64,000 nucleotides of DNA from Jiangella alba (GTDB lineage Bacteria; Actinomycetota; Actinomycetes; Jiangellales; Jiangellaceae): the NCBI RefSeq assembly GCF_900106035.1, contig NZ_FNUC01000003.1, positions 1 through 64,000 of the forward strand, in the 5' to 3' direction. The notes beneath the pieces were generated by a model. The model did no database searches. It had not been told where the DNA came from and saw only the letters and a list, made by a program, of their open reading frames with translations. The position numbers and the translations under genes were made by a program. Positions 40,751 through 50,300 of this stretch are shown here, piece by piece. Within the stretch, counting starts at the first letter, position 1; each line of letters starts with the position of its first letter.

Positions 40751-43159
40751 ATGAGTGGACCCGATCGCAGCAGGCTTCCGATCAGACGCGAGACCTTCGC
40801 GGGGGTTGTCGGCAGGACCCTCGACGGATCGAGACCCGACTGGAACCTGATCGAGCACCCGAGGCCGCCGGGCGGTGCTCCGAACGTGCTGTTGGTGCTG
40901 ATCGACGACGCAGGGTTCGGCAACCCGAGCACCTTCGGCGGGCCGATCCGGACGCCCACCTACACGCGCATGGCCGCGACCGGACTGCGGTACAACCGGT
41001 TCCACGTCACAGCGCTGTGCTCACCGACGCGGGCGGCGCTGCTGACCGGGCGGAACAACCACGCGGTCGGATTCGGTTCGGTCGGCGAGTTCGCCGGAGG
41101 GTTCCCCGGCTACTCCGCCACCCTTCCGCGAGATTGTGCGCCCGTGCCGCGGATCCTCCGCGACAACGGCTACAGCACGGCGGCCTTCGGCAAATGGCAT
41201 CTGACGCCCGACGGGCAGCAGGGCCCGGCGGGGCCGTTCGACCGCTGGCCGAACGGCTGGGGGTTCGACTACTTCTACGGGATCCTCGGCGGCGGGTCGA
41301 GCCAGTGGGACCCGTGCCTCGCCGAGAACCAGAAGATCATCGGTACGCCGGAGGAGTTCTACGACGAGCAGCACCCGTACTACTTCCCCGACGCGATGGC
41401 CGACCGAACCATCGAATGGCTGCACGGTGTGCGTGCGCAGGACGCCCACAAGCCGTTCTTCGTCTACTACTCGACAGGCTGCAGCCATGCACCGCACCAC
41501 GTGGCGAAGGAGTGGGCGGACCGGTACAAGGGCCAGTTCGACGAGGGATGGGAGGCGCTGCGCGAGCAGACCTTCGCCCGCCAGCAGGAGCTCGGTGTCA
41601 TCCCGGCCGACGCCGAGCTGACCCCCCGCGACGAGGCGTTCCCGGCCTGGAGCGATGTGCCCGACAACGTGAAGCCGTTCTACGCCCGCCAGATGGAGGT
41701 CTACGCGGGATACTCCGAGAACGCGGACCACAACGTCGGGCGCGTGATCGACGCGATCGACGACCTGGGCGAGCTCGACAACACCCTGATCCTCTGGATC
41801 TGGGGCGACAACGGCGCGAGCATGGAAGGCTCCGTCACCGGCTCGTTCAACGAGCTGACCATGCAGAACGGCCTCCCGCTCACCGACGAGATGCAGCTGC
41901 AGCTCGCGGAGCGCTACGGCGGACTCGACGCCTGGAGCACGTCGCTCATGGCGCCGCACTATGGGGCGGCGTGGGCATGGGCGGGGAACACGCCGTTCAA
42001 GTGGGGCAAGCAGGTGGGCTCGCATCTCGGCGGCACACGCAACCCGCTGGTCGTGCACTGGCCGGCCCGCATCACCGAGGAGGGCGGGCTGCGCACGCCG
42101 TTCTCCCACGTGATCGACGTGGCACCCACGATCCTCGAGGCTGCCGGTATCCCCGCGCCGGACACCGTCGACGGCATCGAGCAGGAGCCGCTGCACGGAA
42201 CGTCGTTCGTCGCATCCCTGAGCGACGGCGCCGCGCCCGAACACCACACGCAGCAGTACTTCGAGACCATCGGCAACCGGGCCATGTACAAGGACGGCTG
42301 GTGGCTAGCGATGAAGACGGAGCGCATCCCGTGGTTGCTCACCCCGGAAGCGCTCGCGCCGTACGCGCCGGGCGTCTGGGACCCGGACTCGGGTCCCGCC
42401 GAGCTGTACTACCTGCCCGACGACTTCACCCAGGCCAAGGACCTGGCTGCCGAGCACCCCGAGAAGGTCGACGAGCTGAAGGACCTGTTCTGGCGGGAGG
42501 CCGAGCGCTACAAGGTGTTGCCCCTGCTCGCGACCCTGTCGACGTTCTTCGGCATGGTGCCGCCCCTCGGGGGTGAGACGAGCTACGAGTTCCGGGGCGA
42601 CGTGCAGAACGTGATGCCGGGCATGATCCCGAGGATCTACAACCACTCGTACACGATCACCGCCGACCTGGTCGTGCCCGACGGCGGCGCTGAGGGCGTG
42701 ATCGTCGCCGAGGCCGACCACCTCGGCGGATTCACCCTCTACGTCAAGAACGGAAGGCTGACACACACCTACTCGATGATGGGCGTGTTCGTCTTCAAGC
42801 AGGTCGCGGACGAGGATCTCCCGAGCGGCGACGTGACCGTCCGCATGGAGTTCAGGGCCGACAGCGCCAAGCCGGCGACCGGCGGCGACGTGGCCTTGTT
42901 CATCGGGGACCGGCAGGTCGGCAAGGGGCGCATGGACCACACCGTCCCGGTCCGGTTCTCGGGCTACTCGGGGATGGACATCGGGCGCGACAACGGTGGC
43001 GTCGTCGATCGCAGCTACGAGCGGGAGAAGCCCTTCGCGTTCACGGGCACGGTCGAGCGGGTCGTGTTCGACGTCAAGCCCCACCTGTCGGGCGAGGACG
43101 AGCAGCAGCTCCACACCGCTGAGCAGCACGGACAAGCCGCCCACGGGCTGTCAGCCTGA
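40751..43159 (+). CDS. Type I arylsulfatase
   Basis: An 802-residue sulfatase. The formylglycine motif is 'ALCSPTRAALLTGR', with Cys90 in C-x-P-x-R, preceded by 'VLLVLIDDAGFGNPS' (metal Asp pair). 'FGKWHLTP' and 'WIWGDNGASMEG' complete the active site. The ~200-residue C-terminal beta-rich part matches large AslA-type enzymes of actinomycetes. There is no signal peptide. GGAG stands at 40743-40746 before the ATG. GC content (~65%) and use of AT-ending codons are clearly unlike the neighbours, pointing to acquisition. Needs a formylglycine-generating enzyme, not seen in this window. Confidence 0.93.
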   Translation: MSGPDRSRLPIRRETFAGVVGRTLDGSRPDWNLIEHPRPPGGAPNVLLVLIDDAGFGNPSTFGGPIRTPTYTRMAATGLRYNRFHVTALCSPTRAALLTGRNNHAVGFGSVGEFAGGFPGYSATLPRDCAPVPRILRDNGYSTAAFGKWHLTPDGQQGPAGPFDRWPNGWGFDYFYGILGGGSSQWDPCLAENQKIIGTPEEFYDEQHPYYFPDAMADRTIEWLHGVRAQDAHKPFFVYYSTGCSHAPHHVAKEWADRYKGQFDEGWEALREQTFARQQELGVIPADAELTPRDEAFPAWSDVPDNVKPFYARQMEVYAGYSENADHNVGRVIDAIDDLGELDNTLILWIWGDNGASMEGSVTGSFNELTMQNGLPLTDEMQLQLAERYGGLDAWSTSLMAPHYGAAWAWAGNTPFKWGKQVGSHLGGTRNPLVVHWPARITEEGGLRTPFSHVIDVAPTILEAAGIPAPDTVDGIEQEPLHGTSFVASLSDGAAPEHHTQQYFETIGNRAMYKDGWWLAMKTERIPWLLTPEALAPYAPGVWDPDSGPAELYYLPDDFTQAKDLAAEHPEKVDELKDLFWREAERYKVLPLLATLSTFFGMVPPLGGETSYEFRGDVQNVMPGMIPRIYNHSYTITADLVVPDGGAEGVIVAEADHLGGFTLYVKNGRLTHTYSMMGVFVFKQVADEDLPSGDVTVRMEFRADSAKPATGGDVALFIGDRQVGKGRMDHTVPVRFSGYSGMDIGRDNGGVVDRSYEREKPFAFTGTVERVVFDVKPHLSGEDEQQLHTAEQHGQAAHGLSA

Positions 43160-43181
43160 CCCCGCCGGAGGAGTGATCGCG

Positions 43182-43697
43182 ATGCCATTCGACGCCGAGG
43201 TGACCGACGTCCTGATCGGCGGATACATGTCCGGCGCCGCCGCCCACGAGGACTACGACGCGGTCCTGACCTGCGGTGCGCGCCTCTGGGGCGCCGTCGT
43301 GGTCAGCCGGGATCTCGACGGCAGCCTCACGGTGGAACACACCGACCACATGGTCGAGGAAGGCGCTGGAGGCCTTGCCTCGGTCGGCTTCGTGGTCGGC
43401 CTCTTCGCGCCACCGCTGCTCGCGGCGACGGCCATCGGCGCGGCCCTCGGCGCGGTCACCGGAAAGGCACTGCACCAGAGGACGGGCAGCAAGATCGAGG
43501 AGGCGGCGGCCGAGACGATTCCCATCGGCGGCGCCGGGTTGATCGTCGCCTACAAGCACGCCGATGCCGCGACGGTCGAGCCGGCCGTCACGCGCGCGCT
43601 CCAGAAGGCCGTCGGCAAGGCGGAGGGACACCACGTCGACGCCCTGAGAGGTGCGCTCGCCGACGCCCAGAAGAAGCTGACCGAAGGCGGCGGATGA
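43182..43697 (+). CDS. DUF1269-like glycine-zipper membrane protein
   Basis: A 171-residue protein with a central hydrophobic Gly/Ala-rich segment ('GLASVGFVVGLFAPPLLAATAIGAALGAVTGKALHQ', quoted in part) between two soluble halves. This is the DUF1269 pattern. GGAGGAG stands 8 nt before the ATG, 22 bp after the sulfatase stop, so both share a transcript; sulfatase-DUF1269 pairs recur in actinomycetes. Like the sulfatase it has lower GC than the surroundings. Function unknown. Confidence 0.8.
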   Translation: MPFDAEVTDVLIGGYMSGAAAHEDYDAVLTCGARLWGAVVVSRDLDGSLTVEHTDHMVEEGAGGLASVGFVVGLFAPPLLAATAIGAALGAVTGKALHQRTGSKIEEAAAETIPIGGAGLIVAYKHADAATVEPAVTRALQKAVGKAEGHHVDALRGALADAQKKLTEGGG

Positions 43698-43820
43698 CGG
43701 AGCGTCAGGACAGGCGAGAGGAACGTCGCGACCGCCGAGACGACCGTCGCTGAGCGATTCGCCTGATCTCTGGCAGATCCCGCCCTGCGATGCACGATCG
43801 CCGCTGCCCGACGCCCTGGC

Positions 43821-44567
43821 TCACATCCGCGCCCGCAGTACGTCGATCTCGCAGCCGGGCGCGGCCGGGTCGAAGCCGTGCTGGATCAGCCAGCGGATGT
43901 TCAGCAGGCTGCGCAGCGACCACCACGCGCGGATCACGTCGCGGTCGGCGTCCGCGCCGTAGCCCGCGACGACGTCGTCGAGGTGTTCCTCGTGGCCGAG
44001 CGTCAGGGAGGCGAGGTCGAACATGGGGTCGCCCCGGCCCGCCTCGGACCAGTCGAGCACGCCGGTGACCTCGTCGCCGTCGACGAACACGTGCGTGAGC
44101 TGGAAGTCGCCGTGCGAGAACACCGGCGTCCACGGCCGGAACGCGGCCTCGGCGACCTCGCGGTTGCGCTCGACCAGGTCGGCGGGGACGACGCCGTTCG
44201 CGACCAGCCACTCGCACTCGTCGTCGAGGCCGGCCGCGTCCTGCTCGGGACCCCGGCCCGGCCACGGCGGCAGCGGCGCGTCGTGCAGTTTCCGTGCGAC
44301 GGCTCCGGCCGCGGCCCACGCCGCCGGCGACGCGGGCGACGGTTCGCCGAGGACGCCGAGGGCCGTTCCGGGGAGCGCGGCGAGGGCGAGCACGGGCGGC
44401 TCGCGCCACAGGACCCGCGGCGTGGGGATGGGCGCGAGGGCCATCGCCTCGACCTCGACGGCGGTGCGCCTCGAGTCGGCGTCGACCTTCAGGAACACCT
44501 CGCCCACTCGCAGCGTGGTCCGCTCCCGATGCGCGACGATGACCTCGATCTCATCCACGCCGGCCAT
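43821..44567 (-). CDS. Aminoglycoside-phosphotransferase-fold protein, altered catalytic loop
   Basis: A 248-residue APH-fold protein. The catalytic loop reads 'FSHGDFQLTHVFVDG': the His-Gly-Asp is present, but the Asn of HGDxxxxN is His. The metal motif 'VTGVLDWSEAGRGDPMFDLA' is intact. The Asn change may weaken metal binding or reflect a subgroup feature. The gene is unlinked to the sulfatase genes and converges with them. Repeat copy E lies just upstream of its start. Substrate unknown; resistance should not be assumed. Confidence 0.8.
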   Translation of the reverse strand: MAGVDEIEVIVAHRERTTLRVGEVFLKVDADSRRTAVEVEAMALAPIPTPRVLWREPPVLALAALPGTALGVLGEPSPASPAAWAAAGAVARKLHDAPLPPWPGRGPEQDAAGLDDECEWLVANGVVPADLVERNREVAEAAFRPWTPVFSHGDFQLTHVFVDGDEVTGVLDWSEAGRGDPMFDLASLTLGHEEHLDDVVAGYGADADRDVIRAWWSLRSLLNIRWLIQHGFDPAAPGCEIDVLRARM

Positions 44568-44959
44568 TCTCGAAGGCCGCTCGCCGGCGTCGCAACGGGT
44601 TTTGCCGCGGGCGGGGATCGCGCGCTACGGCAGACCCCTCCCGGCCCGGGTGGGGCCCACCCTACGGGCGGGCACCGACACACTCGCCGACGCGGGCGAC
44701 GCTACGGCTACCGCGGTCGCCACCGCTGCCGCTACCGCTTCCGCAGCCGACGCGGGCCGGGCTGGTGTCGTGCGTCGCTGATTCGTTGACAACGCTGGTC
44801 GTCGCTAGGGGTGACGAGACCCACCTTCATGATCATCAACCTTTTGCGCTGTCATGACGACCGAGAAGGTGGATGAAAACGGCCGGTCCGGGTGGCGGGG
44901 CAGGACTACGACCAGACCGTCCACACGGTCGCCTGTCATCTGGATTCAGACGCGCGACA
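44568..44959. other. 392-bp intergenic region
   Basis: Contains repeat copy E (44633-44680), a short array of GCTACCGC-like units (~44700-44750), and from 44815 an AT-richer stretch with an inverted pair, CCACCTTC (44821-44828) and GAAGGTGG (44865-44872), around TGATCATCAACCTTTTGCGC. The last could be a small mobile or structural element; no gene was found. Confidence 0.6.
44633..44680 (+). repeat. Interspersed hairpin repeat, copy E
   Basis: Identical to copy D at 15259-15306 over the whole element, including GACCCCTCCCGGCCCGGGTG and the core CCCACCCTACGGGCGGGCAC then CGACA. It lies 65 bp upstream of the minus-strand APH-fold gene. Confidence 0.85.
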
Positions 44960-45571
44960 CTAGGAGCCGGACGGGTCGACGCGGAGGCTGCCGCCGAACA
45001 TGGTGCCGGTCACGGTGATGACGTGGGTCACCGCGCCCGGCGCGGCCCGCCGGGAGGCGTGGTCGCGGACCCGGCTGCCGGTCGCGACGATGCCGCTGAG
45101 GTCGACCGCGACGCCCGGGGGCACGGTCAGCCGCACCCGCGAACCGGACGTCGAGAGGCGCAGCGTGCTCCGCCCGCCGTCCGGCAGCTGCGCCTGGGTG
45201 TAGTCCAGCCGCGCCGAACCGCCGATCACGCCGAGCTCGACGACCCGCGGCACCGTCCACGCGCCCTCGCGCCGGAACCGCTGGCCGGCCGCCTGCCACG
45301 TCACCACCGCATCCGCCGAGGCCGGGGCCGCCGAGGCCGCCGCCGGCACCGGCGCGGACGAAGGCGGCGCGGGCGCCTCGGCCGGCAGGTCCTCCGTCAG
45401 CGGCTCCAGGTCGGCGAACGTGCGCGCCCGGAGCGCCCGCTCGACCCGTTCCTCCAGTTCGTCGGTGTCCAGCCGCCCGTCGGCCGCCGCGTCGCGGAGG
45501 ATCTCGACCATCCGGTCGCGGTCGGCGTGCGAGACGCGCAGCCGGCGGGGGTCGGGCTCGTCGGTGCTCAT
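44960..45571 (-). CDS. DUF1707 (SHOCT-like) domain protein
   Basis: A 203-residue protein. Residues ~9-58 ('RLRVSHADRDRMVEILRDAA', 'GRLDTDELEERVERALRART') are the DUF1707 domain, a short helical motif. A Pro/Ala linker follows, and the C-terminal half is a beta-helix-like LiaF/'cell wall-active antibiotics response' type domain ('VELGVIGGSARLDYTQAQLPDGG', 'VPPGVAVDLSGIVATGSRV'). No membrane helix is present. The ATG overlaps the stop of the upstream mutase gene (ATGA). Possibly an envelope-stress-linked protein. Confidence 0.85.
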   Translation of the reverse strand: MSTDEPDPRRLRVSHADRDRMVEILRDAAADGRLDTDELEERVERALRARTFADLEPLTEDLPAEAPAPPSSAPVPAAASAAPASADAVVTWQAAGQRFRREGAWTVPRVVELGVIGGSARLDYTQAQLPDGGRSTLRLSTSGSRVRLTVPPGVAVDLSGIVATGSRVRDHASRRAAPGAVTHVITVTGTMFGGSLRVDPSGS

Positions 45572-47244
45572 GACGCCAGCCCGAGCGCGGCGCCGATGTC
45601 GGCGCGGACGGCGGCCAGCCGGTCGCGGGCGGTCGCCCGCGCGGCCGCCACGTCGCCGTCGCCGACCGGGACCACGACCTCCAGGTAGCACTTGAGCTTC
45701 GGCTCGGTGCCGCTCGGCCGGACGACGACGCGGGTGGCGTCGGCGGTGAGGTAGCGCAGGCCGTCGGTCGGGGGCAGCCCGCCGTCGCCGGCCAGCAGGT
45801 CGTCGGCCGTGACGACGGCCGACCCCGCCAGCGACGACGGCGGCGCCGAGCGCAGCCGGGCCATCGCGGCGGCGATCAGCGACAGGTCCTCGACGCGGAC
45901 GGAGAGCTGGTCGGTCGCGTGCAGGCCGTGCGCCACCGCGAGGTCGTCGAGCACGTCCCACAGCGTCCTGCCTGCCGCCGCCGTCGCAGCGGCCAGCTCG
46001 GCCACCAGCACCGCCGTCGAGATGCCGTCCTTGTCGCGCACCGACTCGGGGTCGACGCAGTAGCCGAGCGCCTCCTCGTAGCCGTACGTCAGGCCGGGCA
46101 CCCGCGAGATCCACTTGAACCCGGTCAGCGTCTCGGCGTGCGGCAGCCCGTGCGCCGCGGCGATGCGCCCGAGCAGCCGCGACGACACGATCGAGTTGGC
46201 CAGCACGCCCGTGCGCCCGCGCTCGGCGAGGTGCGCGCCCAGCAGCGCGCCGACCTCGTCGCCGTGCAGCATCGTCCAGCCGCCGGAACGTGCGGGCAGG
46301 GCGACGGCGCACCGGTCGGCGTCGGGGTCGTTCGCGATGACGATGTCCGCCTCGACCCGCTGCGCGAGCGCGAGCGCGAGGTCGATGGCGCCCGGCTCCT
46401 CCGGGTTCGGGAACGCGACGGTGGGGAAGTCGGGGTCGGGTTCGGCCTGCTCGGCGACGGTGTGCAGGTCGGTGAAGCCGGCCCGGATCAGCGCCTCGGC
46501 GGCGGTGACGCCGCCCACCCCGTGCAGCGACGTGTGGACGATGCGCAGCTTGCGCGGCCCGCCGGGCGCCGCCACCTCAGCGGCCGAGGCCAGGTACGCC
46601 GTCACGACGTCCTCGCCGATCTCCGCCCAGCCGTCCTCGGCCCGCGCGACGGCGGCGACGGACGTGACGGCGTCGATGTGCGCGGCGATCTCGGCGTCGG
46701 CCGGCGCGACCAGCTGTGAGCCGCCGTCGGGGCCGCCCAGGTACACCTTGTAGCCGTTGTCCTGCGGCGGGTTGTGGCTGGCCGTCACCATGACCCCGGC
46801 GTCGGCGGACAGCCGCCGCACCGAGAACGCCAGCACCGGCGTCGGCAGCAGCCGCGGCAGCACCAGCGCCTCGATGCCGGCCGCGGTCAGCACGGCGGCG
46901 GTGTCGGTGGCGAAGTCGAAGGAGCGGTACCGGGCGTCGTAGCCGATGACGACGCGGTGCCGGGCGCCGTTCACCGGGGTGCGGGCCGTCAGCAGGTACG
47001 CGGCCAGCCCGGCGGCGGCGCGGATGACGACGGCGCGGTTCATGCGGTTCGGGCCCGCGCCGATGGCGCCGCGCAGCCCGGCCGTGCCGAACTGCAGGAT
47101 GCCGGCGAACCGGTCGGCGAGGTCCGCGGTCGCGGCGTCGTCGCCGGTCGCGGCGGCGTCGAGCACCGTCTGCAGCTCCGCCCGGGTGGCCGGGTCGGGG
47201 TCGTCGGCCAGCCAGGCGCGGGCCTGCTCGAGCACGTCGGTCAT
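45568..47244 (-). CDS. Phosphohexomutase / phosphopentomutase-like enzyme (PGM2 type)
   Basis: A 558-residue alpha-D-phosphohexomutase. 'VMVTASHNPPQDNGYKVYLG' holds the phospho-Ser loop, 'NDPDADRCAVAL' the Mg-binding DxDxD, 'GDEVGALLG' and 'EEALGYCVD' the sugar loop, and 'VRPSGTEPKLKCYLEV' the phosphate loop. Size and motifs match the PGM2/PmmB group, which in actinomycetes lies beside deoC and PNP genes and may act as a phosphopentomutase on (deoxy)ribose-1-phosphate (inference from context). ATG 47244 has GGGGAGG upstream. Confidence 0.88.
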   Translation of the reverse strand: MTDVLEQARAWLADDPDPATRAELQTVLDAAATGDDAATADLADRFAGILQFGTAGLRGAIGAGPNRMNRAVVIRAAAGLAAYLLTARTPVNGARHRVVIGYDARYRSFDFATDTAAVLTAAGIEALVLPRLLPTPVLAFSVRRLSADAGVMVTASHNPPQDNGYKVYLGGPDGGSQLVAPADAEIAAHIDAVTSVAAVARAEDGWAEIGEDVVTAYLASAAEVAAPGGPRKLRIVHTSLHGVGGVTAAEALIRAGFTDLHTVAEQAEPDPDFPTVAFPNPEEPGAIDLALALAQRVEADIVIANDPDADRCAVALPARSGGWTMLHGDEVGALLGAHLAERGRTGVLANSIVSSRLLGRIAAAHGLPHAETLTGFKWISRVPGLTYGYEEALGYCVDPESVRDKDGISTAVLVAELAAATAAAGRTLWDVLDDLAVAHGLHATDQLSVRVEDLSLIAAAMARLRSAPPSSLAGSAVVTADDLLAGDGGLPPTDGLRYLTADATRVVVRPSGTEPKLKCYLEVVVPVGDGDVAAARATARDRLAAVRADIGAALGLAS

Positions 47245-47309
47245 CGCGAACCTCCCCTTCTCACGGGGCGGCACCGTGCGCCGGTCCGTGTTCAGGAGAT
47301 CCTAGGAGC

Positions 47310-50300
47310 ATGCAGGTCTCCATTCTCGGACCGGTGCGGGTCGGCGCCGCCGGTGAGATCCCGGGCGCGGGCGTGCGCGCCCTGCTCGCGCGGCTGGCGC
47401 TGGCGCCGGGCCGGGTGGTCGGGGTCGAGACCATCGTCGACGACCTGTGGGCCGGGCCGCCCGCCAACCCGGCCAACGCCGTGCAGGCGGCGGCGTCGCG
47501 GCTGCGCAAGGCGCTGAACGGGCACCCGGTGACGGTCGACGCGGTGGCCGGCGGGTACCGCCTCGCGGTCGCCCGCGGCGACGTCGACGCCGCCGCGGCC
47601 GACGCGCTGCTGGCAGGCGCGGCTGCGGCGCTGCGCGACGGCGATCCCGCGGCCGCTGCCGCCGGGTCCGGCCAGGCCCTGGATCTCTGGCGGGGCGAGC
47701 CGCTGGCCGACGTCGGCGACGCGCCGTTCGCGCCGGTCGAGGCGGTCCGGCTGGCCACGCTGCGGCTGGACCTGCGCCGCACCCGCATCGAGGCCGACCT
47801 GCGCCGCGGCTCCCACGCCGACCTCCCGGCCGAGCTGGCCGGGCTCGTCGACGACCACCCGCTGGACGAGGCGCTGCTCGGCCAGCTGATGCGCGCGCTC
47901 GTCGCCACCGGCCGGTCGGCCGAGGCGCTGGCCGCGTACGAGGACGGCCGCGAGCGGCTGGCCGAGGCGTTCGGCGCCGACCCGGGCCCGCAGCTGCGCG
48001 ACGTCCATCTGGCGGTGCTGACGCACGACCGCCCGGCGCTGCGGCTCGGCCCGGAGTCGCTGATCGCGCCGGCCGCACCCGACGCGCCCGCCGGGCCGGA
48101 GCCGAGCGGGCCCGGCCGCCCGCGGCTGCGCCGTTCCGTCACCCCGCTGCTCGGCCGCGACGACGAGCTGGCGCGGGTCGAGGCGCTGCTCGACGACGCC
48201 CGGCTGGTCACGCTGCTGGGCCCGGGCGGCGTCGGCAAGACCCGGCTCGCGACCGAACTGGGGCTGCGCCGGCTGGACCGCACCGGCCGCCCGGTGCACC
48301 TGGTCGAGCTGGCCGGTCTGCGCGACGACGCCGACGTGCTGCCCGCCGTGCTGGCCGCGCTCGGGCTGCGCGAGGTCAGCCTGGTCGACCGCGCCGGGTA
48401 TCCGCTGTCGCGCACGCCGATCGAGCGGCTGCGCGACCTGCTGGCCGACAGCGACGCGCTGATCGTCGTCGACAACTGCGAGCACCTGGTCGACGCCGTC
48501 GCGCAGGTGGTGCACGAGATCGTGACGGCGTCGGCGGAGGTCCGCGTGCTGGCCACCAGCCGCACCCCGCTGGCCGTCGACGGCGAGGCCGTGCACCCGC
48601 TGCCCGCGCTGGCGCTGCCGCCCGACGGCGCCGGCCCGCTCGACTACCCGGCGGTGCGGCTGTTCCACGACCGCGCCCGGGCGGCCCGGCCGGCCGCCCG
48701 GCTGGACCCCGACGTCGTCACGGAGATCTGCCGGCACCTCGACGGCCTGCCGCTGGCCATCGAGCTGGCCGCGGCGAAGGTGCGGTCGATGTCGGTGGAG
48801 CAGCTGGCCGCCCGCCTCGACGACCGGTTCGGGCTGCTGGTCGGCGGCCCGCGGTCCGCGCCCGAGCGGCACCGCACGCTGCTCGCCGTCGTCCGCTGGA
48901 GCTGGGAGCTGCTGGGCCCCGCCGAGCAGGCGGTGCTGCGCCGGCTGGCCGTGCTGCCGGTCGGCGCCGACGCCGTCGCGGCGGCGGCCGTCTGCGGGTT
49001 CGGCGAGGTCGGCGCGGACGCCGTCGAGGCCGCCCTGGCCGGGCTGGCCGACCAGTCGCTGCTGGTCGTCGACGAGTCCGGCGGCGCAGTGCGGTTCCGG
49101 CTGCTCGAGACCGTCCGCGAGTTCGCCGACGCCGAGCTCGACGCGGCCGGCGAACGCGCCGCGACGATGGCCCGGCTGGTCGCCTGGGCCGCCGACCTCG
49201 CGCTGCGGGCCGAGCCGAACCTGCGCGGCCGCAGCCAGGTGACGTGGTTCGGCGTGCTGGCCGGCGAGCACGACAACCTGGTCGCCGGGCTGCGCGCCGC
49301 CATCGACACCGGCGACACCGGGTCGGCGTACACCATCGCGGTGACGATGTGCTGGTACTGGGCGGCGCTGGGCCTGCACTTCGAGGTGGCCGGCTGGGGC
49401 GAGCAGCTGATCGCGATGGACGGGCCGGCCGACCCCAGCACCGCCGCCGTCCTGTACGCCATCATGATCCCGAACTCGCTGGTCGCCGGGCCGACCCGCA
49501 TGGGGGTGCGGTACATCAGGCGGCTGCGCCGGCTGGTCCGCGACGACGCCGGGCTGAGCCCGCTGGCCCGGGCCTTCGGCGAGCTCGTGCTCGCCGCGAT
49601 GAACGGCCGGCCGTCGGAGCTGCAGCGGGCGGCCGCGAGCGTCGAGGCAGCCGGCGACCCGTGGGCGCGGTCCATGGCGTCGCTGTTCTTCAGCATCCTG
49701 GCCGACAACGAGGGGGAGCGGGGGGAGTCGCGCCGCCTGGCGCAGGAGGCGCGGACCGGCTTCGCCGCTCTCGGCGACCGGTGGGGCGTGGCGATGACCT
49801 CGATGACCCTCGGGCTGACGGAGGCCGCCGACGGCGACGGCACCACGGCCATCGAGCTGCTGGACGAGGCCGTGCGCAGCTTCGACATCCTCGGCATCCG
49901 CGAGGACGGCCGCCAGGTGCAGCTGCTGCGCGCGATCGTGCTGGTGCGCTCCGGGGAGATTTCGCGCGGCGTCGCCGAGCTGACCGCGCTGCAGGAGCGC
50001 TACCCGAACGACCCCGAGGTCGTCACCATGGCCGAGACCGGGCTGGCCGAGGCGGCGGCCCGGCTCGGCGACGCCCTGTCCATGCTGGCCCACTACGACG
50101 TCGCGGTCGCGGCGGCGCGGTCGGAGGAGGTGGGCGGGCCGCCGCAGCTGCGCGTCATGGCGCTGGCCGGCGCGGCCCTCGCCCGGCTGCGGGTCGGCCG
50201 CGACGACGTCGACGACCTGCTCGCCGACTCCTACCGGCTGGCGGTCGCCGACGGCGACCGGCCGGTCATCGGCGTGGTCGCGGTCGCCTACGGGCGGCTG

